Positions 35,013 through 45,056 of a stretch of DNA of 64,000 nt are shown here, piece after piece. Numbering within the stretch: the first letter of the stretch is position 1; each line of letters opens with the position of its first letter. The position numbers and the translations under genes are program-made. The notes beneath the pieces were generated by a model. That model did no database searches. It was not told the DNA's origin and saw only the letters and a list, made by a program, of their open reading frames with translations. Source of the DNA: CAISCU01 sp943361925 (GTDB lineage: Bacteria > Bacteroidota > Bacteroidia > UKL13-3); contig CALRIT020000016.1 in the NCBI GenBank assembly GCA_943361925.1, positions 1 through 64,000 on the forward strand. The letters are read 5' to 3'.

Positions 35013-37874
35013 ATGGCCGTAAAAGCAAAAACTGAGATTCCTGTTGAACCTGAAGAATTTATTGAAGTATTAGGTGCTAGGGAACATAATTTAAAAAACA
35101 TCGATGTTAAAATTCCTAGAAACAAACTGGTTACTATTACCGGCTTGAGTGGAAGCGGAAAATCATCGTTGGCATTTGATACCATTTTTGCTGAAGGTCA
35201 GAGAAGGTATATGGAAAGCTTTTCAGCCTATGCCCGCCAATTTATTGGCAATATGGAAAGGCCTGATGTAGACAAAATCAATGGTTTGTCACCTGTAATT
35301 TCAATTGAACAAAAAACAGTCAATAAAAACCCCCGCTCTACTGTTGGTACCATCACTGAAATTTACGATTTTATGCGTTTACTATTTGCCAGAGTAGCAG
35401 ATGCATATAGTCATGTAAGTGGTGAAAAAATGATTAAAATGACTGAAGAGCAAATTATTGCCTCAATCATTCAACAATTTGAACAGCAAAAAATAGCCAT
35501 TCTTGCTCCCTTAATTAAAGGTAGAAAAGGACATTACAGAGAGCTTTTTGAACAAATCAGAAAACAAGGATATACAAAAGTTAGAATCGATGGAGCAATA
35601 ATTGATATAACTCCGAAAATGCAGGTTGATAGATATAAAATTCACGATATTGAATTACTAATCGACCGCATTGAGCCTAAAAAAGATGCAAGATTCAGAA
35701 TTCAGGAAAGTGTAAAAAGCGCTTTAAAAACAGGAAAAGGAACTTTGGTTTTGGTAAACCTTGATTCAAATAAAGCCTTTCATTTTTCGAAATTTTTAAT
35801 GGATCCTGTTTCTGGAATCAGTTATGATGAACCTCAACCCAATACTTTCTCTTTCAATTCTCCTTATGGCGCATGTAAAACCTGTGATGGTTTAGGTGTA
35901 AAGAGCATTATTGATGAGAATGCAATCATACCTGATAAAAAATTATCGATAAACAAAGGAGCAATCACTCCTTTAGGAGAAGCTAGAGATAACTGGACTT
36001 TTTTACAACTAAGAGAATTAGGTAAAAAACATAAATTCAGCTTTGCAGACCCAATTGAAAAAATATCAAGAGAAGCGCTGGATATTATCTTTTACGGCTC
36101 TGAAGAACCATTGGTAATTCCCTATCAATATAGTTCAGGATATACTCAGAATTATACTGCAAATTGGGAAGGTTTAGTGCCTTTTATTACTCGACATTAC
36201 CACGAAAAAAGTGCTGATTCGGTTTTTAAATGGGCTGAAGAATTCATGCAAATTCAGGATTGTCCTGAATGTCATGGAGCGCGATTAAAACAAGAAGCAC
36301 TTCATTATAAAATTGGAGGTTTGAATATCTCTCAAATTGCTTCAATGGAGCTAAAAGCTTTGGCTGAATGGTTTGATCATATTGAAGATTATTTAGATGA
36401 ACGCCAGAAAATTATTGCAGCAGAAATCCTGAAAGAAATCAGAGGAAGAATTGGCTTTTTATTGGGTGTTGGAATTGATTACCTGAGTTTACATTCTCCA
36501 TCTAAAACTTTAAGTGGTGGTGAAGCTCAACGAATAAGACTTGCTACCCAAATTGGCTCTCAACTTACAGGTGTTTTGTACATTCTTGATGAACCAAGTA
36601 TTGGTTTACATCAAAGAGATAATATGCGTTTGATAGACTCTCTAAAGCAATTAAGAGATGTTGGAAACAGTGTTATTGTAGTTGAACACGATAAGGATAT
36701 GATGGCAGAAAGTGACTATATTCTTGACATGGGACATGGTGCAGGAGTTCATGGCGGACATATTGCAGCGGCAGGAAATCTTGCTGAAATCATGAAACAG
36801 GATTCAATGACGGCCGATTATTTAAATGGAAAGAGAAAAATTGAAATTCCGGCAGAAAGAAGAAAAGGAAACGGAAAGAAATTAGTCATAAAAGGAGCTT
36901 CTGGAAATAACCTAAAAAATGTAACTGCTGAATTTCCACTTGGCACTTTTATTTGTGTAAGTGGTGTAAGTGGAAGCGGGAAATCGAGTTTAATCAATGA
37001 AACCCTCTACCCTATTTTACGCCAGCACTTTTACAACTCTCATCAAAAACCGCTTCCTTATAAAGATTTAAAAGGATTAGATTTAATTGATAAAGTAATT
37101 GATATCGATCAAAGTCCGATTGGAAGAACGCCAAGAAGTAATCCTGCAACTTATGTAGAAGTTTTTGCTGATATCAGAAACTTATTTTCAAGTTTACCTG
37201 AAGCTAAAATCAGGGGCTATAAACCCGGTCGTTTTTCGTTTAATGTAAAAGGAGGAAGATGTGAAACTTGTCAGGGTGGTGGCATGAGAAGCATTGAAAT
37301 GAATTTTCTGCCTGATGTTTATGTTAAATGTGAAACCTGTAATGGCAAAAGATACAATAGAGAAACTTTAGAGGTAAGATACAAAGGAAAAAGTATCAAC
37401 GATGTATTGGATATGTCGATTGAAGAAGCTGTAAAATTCTTTGAAAATACACCTCAGATTCTAAGGAAAATCTCGGCATTAAACGATGTTGGTTTAGGTT
37501 ATATCACACTTGGACAACCATCTACAACATTAAGTGGTGGTGAAGCACAAAGGGTAAAATTAGCAACTGAACTTAGCAAAAGAGATACAGGAAATACTTT
37601 TTATATACTTGATGAACCAACTACCGGATTACACTTTGAAGATGTAAGAGTATTGCTTGATGTACTTCAAAAATTAGTAGAAAAAGGAAATACTGTTTTG
37701 GTAATCGAACACAATTTAGATGTAATAAAAGTTGCAGATTATATTATTGATATGGGACCGGAAGGAGGAAAATACGGAGGAGAAATTCTTTGTACCGGAA
37801 CTCCTGAAGAAGTAGCAATTGTAGAAAAAAGTCATACCGGGAAATTTTTAATCAAAGAATTAGAATCCGCTTAA
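35013..37874 (+). CDS. uvrA: Excinuclease ABC subunit A
   Basis: The 953-residue protein is full length. It has Walker A GLSGSGKS at 44-51, a second GVSGSGKS in the C-terminal ABC domain, two LSGGEAQR signature motifs (with EPSIGLHQRDN and EPTTGLHFEDV after the Walker B sites), and zinc-finger cysteines: CKTCDGLG with CPECHG in the first half and CETCQGGG with CETCNG in the second. UvrA2 with UvrB detects bulky DNA lesions in nucleotide excision repair. No uvrB or uvrC gene is adjacent. Codon use looks like the neighbours. Confidence 0.98.
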   Translation: MAVKAKTEIPVEPEEFIEVLGAREHNLKNIDVKIPRNKLVTITGLSGSGKSSLAFDTIFAEGQRRYMESFSAYARQFIGNMERPDVDKINGLSPVISIEQKTVNKNPRSTVGTITEIYDFMRLLFARVADAYSHVSGEKMIKMTEEQIIASIIQQFEQQKIAILAPLIKGRKGHYRELFEQIRKQGYTKVRIDGAIIDITPKMQVDRYKIHDIELLIDRIEPKKDARFRIQESVKSALKTGKGTLVLVNLDSNKAFHFSKFLMDPVSGISYDEPQPNTFSFNSPYGACKTCDGLGVKSIIDENAIIPDKKLSINKGAITPLGEARDNWTFLQLRELGKKHKFSFADPIEKISREALDIIFYGSEEPLVIPYQYSSGYTQNYTANWEGLVPFITRHYHEKSADSVFKWAEEFMQIQDCPECHGARLKQEALHYKIGGLNISQIASMELKALAEWFDHIEDYLDERQKIIAAEILKEIRGRIGFLLGVGIDYLSLHSPSKTLSGGEAQRIRLATQIGSQLTGVLYILDEPSIGLHQRDNMRLIDSLKQLRDVGNSVIVVEHDKDMMAESDYILDMGHGAGVHGGHIAAAGNLAEIMKQDSMTADYLNGKRKIEIPAERRKGNGKKLVIKGASGNNLKNVTAEFPLGTFICVSGVSGSGKSSLINETLYPILRQHFYNSHQKPLPYKDLKGLDLIDKVIDIDQSPIGRTPRSNPATYVEVFADIRNLFSSLPEAKIRGYKPGRFSFNVKGGRCETCQGGGMRSIEMNFLPDVYVKCETCNGKRYNRETLEVRYKGKSINDVLDMSIEEAVKFFENTPQILRKISALNDVGLGYITLGQPSTTLSGGEAQRVKLATELSKRDTGNTFYILDEPTTGLHFEDVRVLLDVLQKLVEKGNTVLVIEHNLDVIKVADYIIDMGPEGGKYGGEILCTGTPEEVAIVEKSHTGKFLIKELESA

Positions 37875-37973
37875 ACATAGGCTAAGCCTTAGATTATCAG
37901 AATTATAAACAGCGACTTGGAAAACTATTTTTTAAGTCTCGGTTCGATTTAGCTATCTTTATTTTTTTGTATT

Positions 37974-38465
37974 ATGCTACAAAAGGTAAAAATTCTATTT
38001 CTGCTTCTCTTTTTATGCCTTGTTTCCGGCGATTTATTTGCCAGGAGATATACTATTGAGCAGTATATAGATTCGTTTGCACCTGTAGCCATGAACCTAA
38101 AAAAGAAAACAGGCATTCCGGCATCAGTAATTTTAGGAGTAGCTATTGTGGAATCAGGTTTTGGGAATAGCAAAAATTGTGTTCTTTTGAAGAACCATTT
38201 CGGCATTATTGGAAGAAACCAATTACGGGCGAATGGAATACCTTATCGTTCTCATTACAAACAATATGAATCAGATTCTGCATCGTATAGAGACTTTTGT
38301 AGAGTTGTTAGTTCAAAACATTATTATGCGAAACTTAAAAACAGAAGACCCGATGCTTTGTGGCTTAAACATATCAGCAAAACTTACGCTGCTGCAAGAA
38401 AAAAATGGGTTACAAGAATTTTGTTAGTAATTAAAAAATACCGTTTAGACAGATTCAATATCTAA
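37974..38465 (+). CDS. Secreted β-N-acetylglucosaminidase (FlgJ/LytG type)
   Basis: The 163-residue protein has a signal peptide (hydrophobic 4-18, ending DLFARR) and a single GH73-type glucosaminidase domain: YIDSFAPVAMNLKKKTGIPASVIL, catalytic Glu 60 in AIVESGFGNS, NHFGIIG near 78-84, and YDS-like SASYRDFCRVV with SKHYYA downstream. It would cut the peptidoglycan glycan strand in the periplasm. No LysM or SH3 anchor is present. The stop is 6 bases before the SGNH gene, so they are co-transcribed, which suggests joint action on the cell wall. Confidence 0.9.
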   Translation: MLQKVKILFLLLFLCLVSGDLFARRYTIEQYIDSFAPVAMNLKKKTGIPASVILGVAIVESGFGNSKNCVLLKNHFGIIGRNQLRANGIPYRSHYKQYESDSASYRDFCRVVSSKHYYAKLKNRRPDALWLKHISKTYAAARKKWVTRILLVIKKYRLDRFNI

Positions 38466-38471
38466 ATTTAT

Positions 38472-39824
38472 ATGTCTGCGCTGCCTAATTCACGTCCGTT
38501 TAAAATCATTCTTTATACGGTTTTAATTTTAAGCTTTTTATCAATCATCAATCCTAAGTTTTTCTCTGAAGAATTTGGCTTAAAGCGTTTTGATTTATTT
38601 TCTGAACTGAAAGAAACTTCACCTTTAGAAAGAGACCATTTAGTTCTTGAAACAAAATCTGATTCAACACAAACACATCAACAAAATAAAAAAGTTATTA
38701 GCTCCGAAAACGGAAACATCCTTTCAGAAGTAAATTCTGAAAAACAATATAGTATTCAAAAATTTGCCCGTAACCTAAAGGATTTAAAAAGAAAAAAAAG
38801 AAAGAAAATCAGGATTGGTTATTTTGGCGATTCTATGATTGAAGGTGATTTAATTACCTGCGATATAAGAGATGCATTACAAGATTATTTTGGAGGAAAT
38901 GGCGTAGGTTTTGTGCCAATCACTTCTGTAGTTGCAGGATTTCGTCAAACTATCAAACACGAGTTTTCAAAAGACTGGAAAGAGATTAGTTTTCTTGATA
39001 AAAGAAGCAAAGTAGTTTTGCCATTTTCGGGACATAATTTCTATGCGAATACCAGTTCATGGGTAAGGTATCAAACTGTTAAATCAAAACATTTAAACAG
39101 CTTTGAAAACATTCATCTATTATATGGAAAAACGCATGAAAAGGACGCAGTTTTTCAAAATGAAATTCGATTTTTACTGGAAGGAAATTCCGATTTTAAT
39201 CAGATTCAAATCAACCTAAAAGAAAAAAGCAAAGAAGTAAAACTGAACTTCAATGTAGATGCTAAAACACCCATTTACGGATGTACTTTTGAAAGTGATT
39301 CCGGATTGATTCTTGATAACTATTCATTTAGAGGAATTTCAGGTTTGGAACTCAATAAAATGAGTGCAGATTTTATTCAATCTATGCAGGAAAAAAGAGG
39401 TTTAGATTTACTGATTCTGCATTATGGCCCCAATCTTTTGTACAAGCCCGAAAACACGGATTTTAGTTGGTACAAAAAGAACATGAGTAAAACACTTCAG
39501 TGCCTAAGAAAGCAATTTCCAAATACATGTATAATGCTGATTGGAAGCGCTGATAAAGCTTATAGAAAAAATGGGAAATATGTTACTGCACCAGGAGTAG
39601 CAGCATTAATAAAAGTTCAGAAAGAATTGGCTTTTGAAAATGATTGTGCCTTTTTAAATCTATATGAAACCATGGGTGGTGAAGGAACAATAACTCGCTG
39701 GGCAGAGAAAAAACCAATTTTGGCCTATAAAGATTATACCCATTTTAACAACAGTGGGGCTGCAAAGGTTGGCCGACTAATTACCCAAACTATCATGAAA
39801 TCGTTTTATTCTCAGTTTAAATAA
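38472..39824 (+). CDS. Membrane-anchored SGNH/GDSL hydrolase or O-acyltransferase partner
   Basis: The 450-residue protein has one N-terminal membrane helix (about 11-29), a polar linker to about 110, and an SGNH domain. Block I is YFGDSMIEGD with nucleophile candidate Ser 121, a middle Gly/Asn region follows (YGPNLLY block), and DYTHFNNSGA near the C-terminus supplies the Asp and His pair. The long β-rich insert between about 190 and 280 is as seen in AlgX/PatB-like acetyl-transfer or esterase proteins. Its position between a peptidoglycan glucosaminidase and a second SGNH/MBOAT pair suggests glycan O-acetylation or deacetylation. That role is inference. Confidence 0.8.
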   Translation: MSALPNSRPFKIILYTVLILSFLSIINPKFFSEEFGLKRFDLFSELKETSPLERDHLVLETKSDSTQTHQQNKKVISSENGNILSEVNSEKQYSIQKFARNLKDLKRKKRKKIRIGYFGDSMIEGDLITCDIRDALQDYFGGNGVGFVPITSVVAGFRQTIKHEFSKDWKEISFLDKRSKVVLPFSGHNFYANTSSWVRYQTVKSKHLNSFENIHLLYGKTHEKDAVFQNEIRFLLEGNSDFNQIQINLKEKSKEVKLNFNVDAKTPIYGCTFESDSGLILDNYSFRGISGLELNKMSADFIQSMQEKRGLDLLILHYGPNLLYKPENTDFSWYKKNMSKTLQCLRKQFPNTCIMLIGSADKAYRKNGKYVTAPGVAALIKVQKELAFENDCAFLNLYETMGGEGTITRWAEKKPILAYKDYTHFNNSGAAKVGRLITQTIMKSFYSQFK

Positions 39825-39941
39825 TTGGATGTTTTATTGAATTTATTTCTCAATTTAAAAGATAAAAATCCCACTTTGAAACAAGCTAAAAACATTTTAA
39901 AACTCATTATCAATTAATTACAATTTGGATTCATCTTTGTA

Positions 39942-39949
39942 TACCTTTG
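39942..39949 (+). promoter_or_regulatory. Candidate -7 element of the LruC lipoprotein gene
   Basis: TACCTTTG matches TAnnTTTG exactly, 16 bases before the ATG. The nearest upstream TTTG (39924-39927) is only 14 bases away, shorter than usual. Confidence 0.4.
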
Positions 39950-39965
39950 TTAAAACCATCATTCC

Positions 39966-41969
39966 ATGAAAAAGAATCTCATCCTTTCAATTACTTTATT
40001 AATCAGTTTAAGTTCTTGTCTTCAGAAAGTTGAAAACAATCCTAAAACTACCAATAACAATCCAAGCAATATGAGTGACTTGGTAGTACCGGCTTCTTTT
40101 AACTATGAAACAACAAGAGCTGTTGAAATTTCTATCAATGCATTAGCAAATAATGATGATGCGCTAAGCGGAGTGCCAATTGAGGTATATTCTGCACCAA
40201 TTGAAAATGGAGGTTATGAATTAGGAAAAGGATTTACCGATTCAGAAGGTAAATTCATATCAACTATTCAAATTCCAACAGAAGTAAACGAAGTTTATAT
40301 TATTACTAAATATGTAGGATTGGTTTCTGATATCTTAATGCCGATATCGGGAAATAAAGCCGCACTTCAACTTGGAGGCAAAAATCCACAAATGATTAAA
40401 ACTTATTTAAAAGATGCTAAACAAACAAATCAAATAACTCTTGGAAAAGCATTTTCAAGAATATCTTACAGATTAGGCAGTTTTACAACTGGTACAAATG
40501 GAGGGGTTCCTAACTATCTTTCTTTACCAAATGACCAATTAAATGGGCAATTCTTAGCCAATGTAAATGCTTCCTTACCAGAGCAAAGACCAGTAACAGT
40601 TTACCATCCGCAATACCTTGCAAGTGGTTTACAAAGAGACTTAAAACTTACTGCTCTTTGTGATGTATGGGTTACGTTTGTAAGTGGTATAACTGCAAAC
40701 AGAAACAGCTTACTTTTCTATAAATACAAAACTTCAAATCCACCAGCATCTGTTGCTGCAATTGATTCATTAATAGCAGTATTTCCAAACGCACGTTTCC
40801 TAAACAATGGCGGAGGTTTAAGCTCAGGAAACAAAGTTTATCTTGGTAGAGTTGGAGCAGACTCTTCAATTGGTTTTGCTATAGCAGTAAACGGTTGGAA
40901 CAATGGTACAATTATCAACCCAAATACAACCTATTTTTATAGCAATAGAAACTTTAATCCTGAAAGCACATCTTCTAATAAAGAACATTTAGCCTTCCTG
41001 TATGACCAAAATTCACAAAGAATAATAATGGGTTTTGAAGATACAAATAGAGATGGAGGTGCTGATAATGATTTTAATGATTGTGTTTTTTATACTTCAT
41101 CAAATCCGGTTTCTTCTATTGATTTAACCAATGTACTTGAATCGGAAAAAGCAACAGGGGCAGACAAAGATAATGATGGAGTTTTGGATGCTTATGATGA
41201 ATATCCTAACGATGCAAACAAAGCATTTACCTTGTTTTACCCATCATCAAATACATTTGCAACTGTAGCATTTGAAGACAACTGGCCAAGTACAGGTGAT
41301 TATGATATTAATGATGTAGTTGTAGCATATCAATATAAAGCTACAGCAAATGCAACAAACAAAATAGTAGATTTAAGTGGAAAGTTTACTTTAAGAGCAG
41401 CAGGTGGAGTTAACAAAAATGGATTTTCAGTAGAACTTCCATTAAACAAATCTGAAGTTACCAACATAACAGGCCTAGCACTTGAAGAAAATGCTAACAA
41501 GGCAATTTTATCAGTATTTTCTAATACAAAAGCTATAACACCAAACTACAATACTTTTAAAGGAACAACATACAATTCAACAGATACGGTTAGTTTTGCT
41601 GCAACTTTTAATGGTGCAAAAACAATCACATTGGGAGTATTCAATCCATTTATTTTCGTAAATGAACCAGGTAAAGGCAGAGGCTATGAAGTACATTTAC
41701 CAAATTTGGCTCCAACTGAACTAGCGAATTTATCTGTTCTAGGAACTAAATCTGATAACTCAATTCCATCTAGTGGAAGGTATTATAAAACAGCAGGCAA
41801 TTTACCTTTTGCATTAAGCTTTCCTGAGGGATTCAAATATCCATCAGAAAAATCACCAATCATCAATGCATATACAAATTTTGCACAATGGGCTCAATCA
41901 GGCGGAACTGCATTCCCAGATTGGTATAGTAATAAATCAGGTTATAGAAATAATGAATTCATTTATTAA
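39966..41969 (+). CDS. LruC-domain lipoprotein
   Basis: The 667-residue protein starts with a lipoprotein signal whose lipobox LSSC places Cys at 18. A β-rich N-terminal region (about 40-110) resembles a carboxypeptidase-like domain (GVPIEVYSAPIENGGYELG, FTDSEGKFISTIQIPTE). A DUF4114-like block follows near 355-370 (FEDTNRDGGADNDFNDCVF). About 395 onward is the LruC domain: ADKDNDGVLDAYDEYPNDANKAF-like Ca-binding loop (in parts), then SNTFATVAFEDNWPSTGDYDINDVVVAY and a long C-terminal β region. LruC-domain proteins of Bacteroidota are surface or outer-membrane proteins of unknown function. It is flanked by SGNH genes but ends at its own strong terminator. Confidence 0.85.
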   Translation: MKKNLILSITLLISLSSCLQKVENNPKTTNNNPSNMSDLVVPASFNYETTRAVEISINALANNDDALSGVPIEVYSAPIENGGYELGKGFTDSEGKFISTIQIPTEVNEVYIITKYVGLVSDILMPISGNKAALQLGGKNPQMIKTYLKDAKQTNQITLGKAFSRISYRLGSFTTGTNGGVPNYLSLPNDQLNGQFLANVNASLPEQRPVTVYHPQYLASGLQRDLKLTALCDVWVTFVSGITANRNSLLFYKYKTSNPPASVAAIDSLIAVFPNARFLNNGGGLSSGNKVYLGRVGADSSIGFAIAVNGWNNGTIINPNTTYFYSNRNFNPESTSSNKEHLAFLYDQNSQRIIMGFEDTNRDGGADNDFNDCVFYTSSNPVSSIDLTNVLESEKATGADKDNDGVLDAYDEYPNDANKAFTLFYPSSNTFATVAFEDNWPSTGDYDINDVVVAYQYKATANATNKIVDLSGKFTLRAAGGVNKNGFSVELPLNKSEVTNITGLALEENANKAILSVFSNTKAITPNYNTFKGTTYNSTDTVSFAATFNGAKTITLGVFNPFIFVNEPGKGRGYEVHLPNLAPTELANLSVLGTKSDNSIPSSGRYYKTAGNLPFALSFPEGFKYPSEKSPIINAYTNFAQWAQSGGTAFPDWYSNKSGYRNNEFIY

Positions 41970-41982
41970 TATTTAATAAACT

Positions 41983-42020
41983 AAAAAAAGCTTCCGAAAT
42001 AGTATTTCGGGAGCTTTTTT
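41983..42020 (+). terminator. Intrinsic terminator after the LruC gene
   Basis: Arms AAAAAAGCT-x-CCGAAAT and ATTTCGG-x-AGCTTTTTT around a 3-base loop with one mismatch, ending in a T-run. It closes the LruC transcript. Confidence 0.9.
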
Positions 42021-42267
42021 GTTTTTAGCATTTTATCAATCAGAAAATATAAAGTTCATTTAGTATAAATCCGTTATTCAAAAACCATTGAACAAAATGA
42101 ATTAAAAAAAATCAATTTTAATTTCCATTATTATGTAATTTGTGGCTGAATCCAAATCCAAAAAAATCAAGTCAAAACAATTAGAATCATAAAGATGAAC
42201 TTGTAGCTTATCAAATAAATATTTTATCCTACATTTAAAAATCCTTTATGCCAGATGTAACTAAGCT
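42021..42267. other. Intergenic region without visible feature
   Basis: A 247-base AT-rich stretch between the LruC terminator and the next SGNH gene. I see no ORF, RNA fold or convincing promoter. Confidence 0.5.
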
Positions 42268-43473
42268 ATGCCATTTTTCAAAAAGTTAAAATTTCTCCTA
42301 CTCGTTTTATTACAAACAACTTATAGCTATTCACAGGTTGAATTCCCATTCATAAAACATGAAAAAAATACTATTCAAAATCCTGCAAACCTGATAGATT
42401 TTTTAAAGAAAATTCAGATTGACAGCTTAAACACACACTCAGTAGTTCATATTGGAGATTCGCATATTCAGGCAGATTTCTTTACAGGAAAACTGAGAAA
42501 ATTGTTCCAATACGAATATGGAAATGCAGGCAGAGGATTGGTTTTCCCCTATGCATTTGCTAAAACAAACGGACATTCAGACGCTAAATTTCCTGCAAAT
42601 AATTGTATCTGGTCGAACCTCAAAATTCTAAAAGTAAAAGACTTCGACAATATCGGAATTCCAGCTATTCAACTCAATTTACTGAGTAAAACTAATTGTG
42701 GTTTTCAATTGAAGTTTAAAGATGATTCAAGTTCAATAAACAAAGGATTTACCGAACTCGAACTCATTTTTAAAGGTGAAGCCAAAATAAGGATTCAGGA
42801 TACTTATGGAATTAGCTTAAAAGAACTACAAGATACGCTTATAAACGGATTGAATCACCGTACATTTTTGTCTGATTTTCCTGTTGAAATAGTAGATTTT
42901 CAAATTGATAAAACCAGTATTGAATTTGAATTAAAAGGAATGTTATTGAAGAAGAGAAATCCCGGTATATTTTATCATTCAATAGGCGTAAATGGAGCTG
43001 AATTCAGTGATTATATTCCACAAGAAAATTTCTTCCAGGAATTATCAATTTTAAAACCAGAGTTGATTGTAGTTTCATTAGGAACCAATGAAAGTGTTTC
43101 GAATATTGATAGTATTACTTTCCACAATTACCTCACTAGTTTTTACAATTATCTATTACCACTTAAAGCAACATTATTGTTTACTACACCTGCAGATAAT
43201 GACAGGAGAAAAAGAGTAGGAAAAAAAAGAAAAAAACGTACCATTTTTGTTTCAAATCCGAAAGCTGAATGGATGGGACAACAAATCGTGCACTTTTGCA
43301 AAGAAAAGAATATTGCTTGCTGGAACATGTATGAAGTGATGGGTGGAGAAAACAGTATGAAACTTTGGGTGAACAATGAACTTGCGGCGCGTGATCATTT
43401 ACATTTTAGCAAAAAGGGATATGCATTTCAAGCAGAACTATTGTTTCAGGCCATTAAAAAACTTCAGCCCTAA
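42268..43473 (+). CDS. Secreted SGNH/GDSL-family protein paired with MBOAT
   Basis: The 401-residue protein has a signal peptide (about 1-22, SYSQ) and an SGNH fold. Block I is VVHIGDSHIQAD with Ser 65, an ELIVVSLGTNES strand sits near 270-280 (block III GxN), and ARDHLHFSKKGY near 377-388 supplies the Asp-x-x-His pair. AGRGLVFPYAFAKTNGHSDA is a typical stretch of Bacteroidota SGNH proteins coupled to MBOATs. The stop overlaps the MBOAT start by one base (TAATG), so translation is coupled. Together they form a PatA/PatB-like pair in which the MBOAT exports acyl groups and this protein transfers them to a glycan. Specific substrate is not known. Confidence 0.83.
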   Translation: MPFFKKLKFLLLVLLQTTYSYSQVEFPFIKHEKNTIQNPANLIDFLKKIQIDSLNTHSVVHIGDSHIQADFFTGKLRKLFQYEYGNAGRGLVFPYAFAKTNGHSDAKFPANNCIWSNLKILKVKDFDNIGIPAIQLNLLSKTNCGFQLKFKDDSSSINKGFTELELIFKGEAKIRIQDTYGISLKELQDTLINGLNHRTFLSDFPVEIVDFQIDKTSIEFELKGMLLKKRNPGIFYHSIGVNGAEFSDYIPQENFFQELSILKPELIVVSLGTNESVSNIDSITFHNYLTSFYNYLLPLKATLLFTTPADNDRRKRVGKKRKKRTIFVSNPKAEWMGQQIVHFCKEKNIACWNMYEVMGGENSMKLWVNNELAARDHLHFSKKGYAFQAELLFQAIKKLQP

Positions 43474-44969
43474 TGGAAACATTTAAGTTCAGTAAAATAT
43501 TCGAACAGCTTTTATACAATCCGGAAGATCCGCTTTTGTTCAATAGCGCGTTCTTCTTGTTTTTCTTACTTGCCTTTTTGTTTCTCTTTTTGAAGTTTCA
43601 TCAGGATAAACAAAAAAGGGTTTTGCTTTTCACCGCCTTTTCACTTTACTTTTTCTATAAAGCTTGTGGTTATTATGTAGCGCTGGTATTGATTTCAGCA
43701 GTTGTCGACTTTAATATCTCACGCTGGATTTACGAACAAAAAGATGCCTTTAAAAAGAAACTCTTATTGATATTCAGTATTGTTATCAACCTGGCATTGT
43801 TATTCTATTTTAAATACACCGATTTTTTTATTGGGATAATGAATGATTACCAATTGGGAGAATTTGAACCACTCAACCTTATTTTACCTATTGGAATTTC
43901 GTTTTATACTTTCGAAAATATCTCTTATACAGTTGATGTTTACCGAGGACATTTTAAACCCATCAATAGCTTTTTGGATTACGTTTTCTTTTTGAGTTTT
44001 TTCCCAAAACTCATCATGGGACCAATAGTTCGTGCCGCAGATTTTATACCTCAAATCAGTAAAGAATACAAACTCACGAATGAGGCATTGGGAAAAGGAT
44101 TTTACCTCATTATAGCAGGTTTATTCAAAAAAGTTGTGATATCAGATTATATCTATGTCAACTTTGTACAGTACATATTTGATGATCCTTCAAAACATAT
44201 CGGATTAGAATGTTGGTTAGCTGTTTATGGATATGCATTGGTAATTTATTGTGATTTTTCGGGCTATTCAGACATGGCAATCGGTATAGGAAAATGGATG
44301 GGATTTGATATCAATATCAACTTTTTATCGCCTTACCAAAGTGCTAGTATCACTGAGTTTTGGAGGCGCTGGCATATCTCACTTTCATCGTGGTTAAGAG
44401 ACTATTTATATATTCCTTTAGGTGGAAACAAACATGGTAAAATCAGGCAGAACATCAACCTTGCCATAACCATGTTAATTGGTGGATTCTGGCATGGAGC
44501 CAACTGGACCTTCATCTTTTGGGGAGCTCTTCATGGATTTGCTTTAGGTTTTGATAAAATCAGGATGTATTTAACAGAACAAATTTTAGGAGAGAAAATT
44601 GAAAATCCGACTACTAAAAAAATCATGCATGTGCTTGGTGTGGTATTCACTTTTCACTTTGTATGTTTCACCTGGATATTCTTCAAAGCATCAAGTTTTT
44701 CAGATGCCTTAGTGATATTAGATCAGATATGGAACAATTTTCAGTGGGAAGCATGGCCGGAACTTTTTGCTACTTATAAAAGTGTTTTACTTGTAATGCT
44801 GATGGGCTTTGGTTTACATTTCATCAGCCTTAAAAAAGAGGAAGAATTTAGTCAAAGGTTTATTGGACTTCCTAATTTTACTTATGCCATGATTTTAGTG
44901 GTATTCATACTCCTTCTAGCACAGGTGAAAACAGCTGAACAGGTTATGCCGATATATTTGCAGTTTTAA
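43473..44969 (+). CDS. MBOAT O-acyltransferase (AlgI/PatA type)
   Basis: The 498-residue protein has about ten to eleven membrane helices and the AlgI-family pattern: LPIGISFYTFENISYTVDVYRG near 145-166, KLIMGPIVRAADFIPQI near 180-196, FSGYSDMAIGIG, the SITEFWRRWHISLSSWLRDY signature near 297-316, and the invariant His in WHGANWTFIFWGALHG near residue 340. Members import an acetyl group across the inner membrane for alginate, peptidoglycan or teichoic acid O-acetylation. Overlap with the SGNH gene indicates a functional pair. Confidence 0.93.
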   Translation: METFKFSKIFEQLLYNPEDPLLFNSAFFLFFLLAFLFLFLKFHQDKQKRVLLFTAFSLYFFYKACGYYVALVLISAVVDFNISRWIYEQKDAFKKKLLLIFSIVINLALLFYFKYTDFFIGIMNDYQLGEFEPLNLILPIGISFYTFENISYTVDVYRGHFKPINSFLDYVFFLSFFPKLIMGPIVRAADFIPQISKEYKLTNEALGKGFYLIIAGLFKKVVISDYIYVNFVQYIFDDPSKHIGLECWLAVYGYALVIYCDFSGYSDMAIGIGKWMGFDININFLSPYQSASITEFWRRWHISLSSWLRDYLYIPLGGNKHGKIRQNINLAITMLIGGFWHGANWTFIFWGALHGFALGFDKIRMYLTEQILGEKIENPTTKKIMHVLGVVFTFHFVCFTWIFFKASSFSDALVILDQIWNNFQWEAWPELFATYKSVLLVMLMGFGLHFISLKKEEEFSQRFIGLPNFTYAMILVVFILLLAQVKTAEQVMPIYLQF

Positions 44970-45056
44970 CCGAATTGTTAATCATAGATTTTAAAATAAG
45001 CTTAACTTTAAACCTTCATTTAATCTTTCTTTATTTAATACCTAAAAGATAAAATC

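Noticed and set aside
37880..37890. AGGCTAAGCCT palindrome after uvrA
   Set aside because: Short stem without a T-run; too weak for a terminator call.
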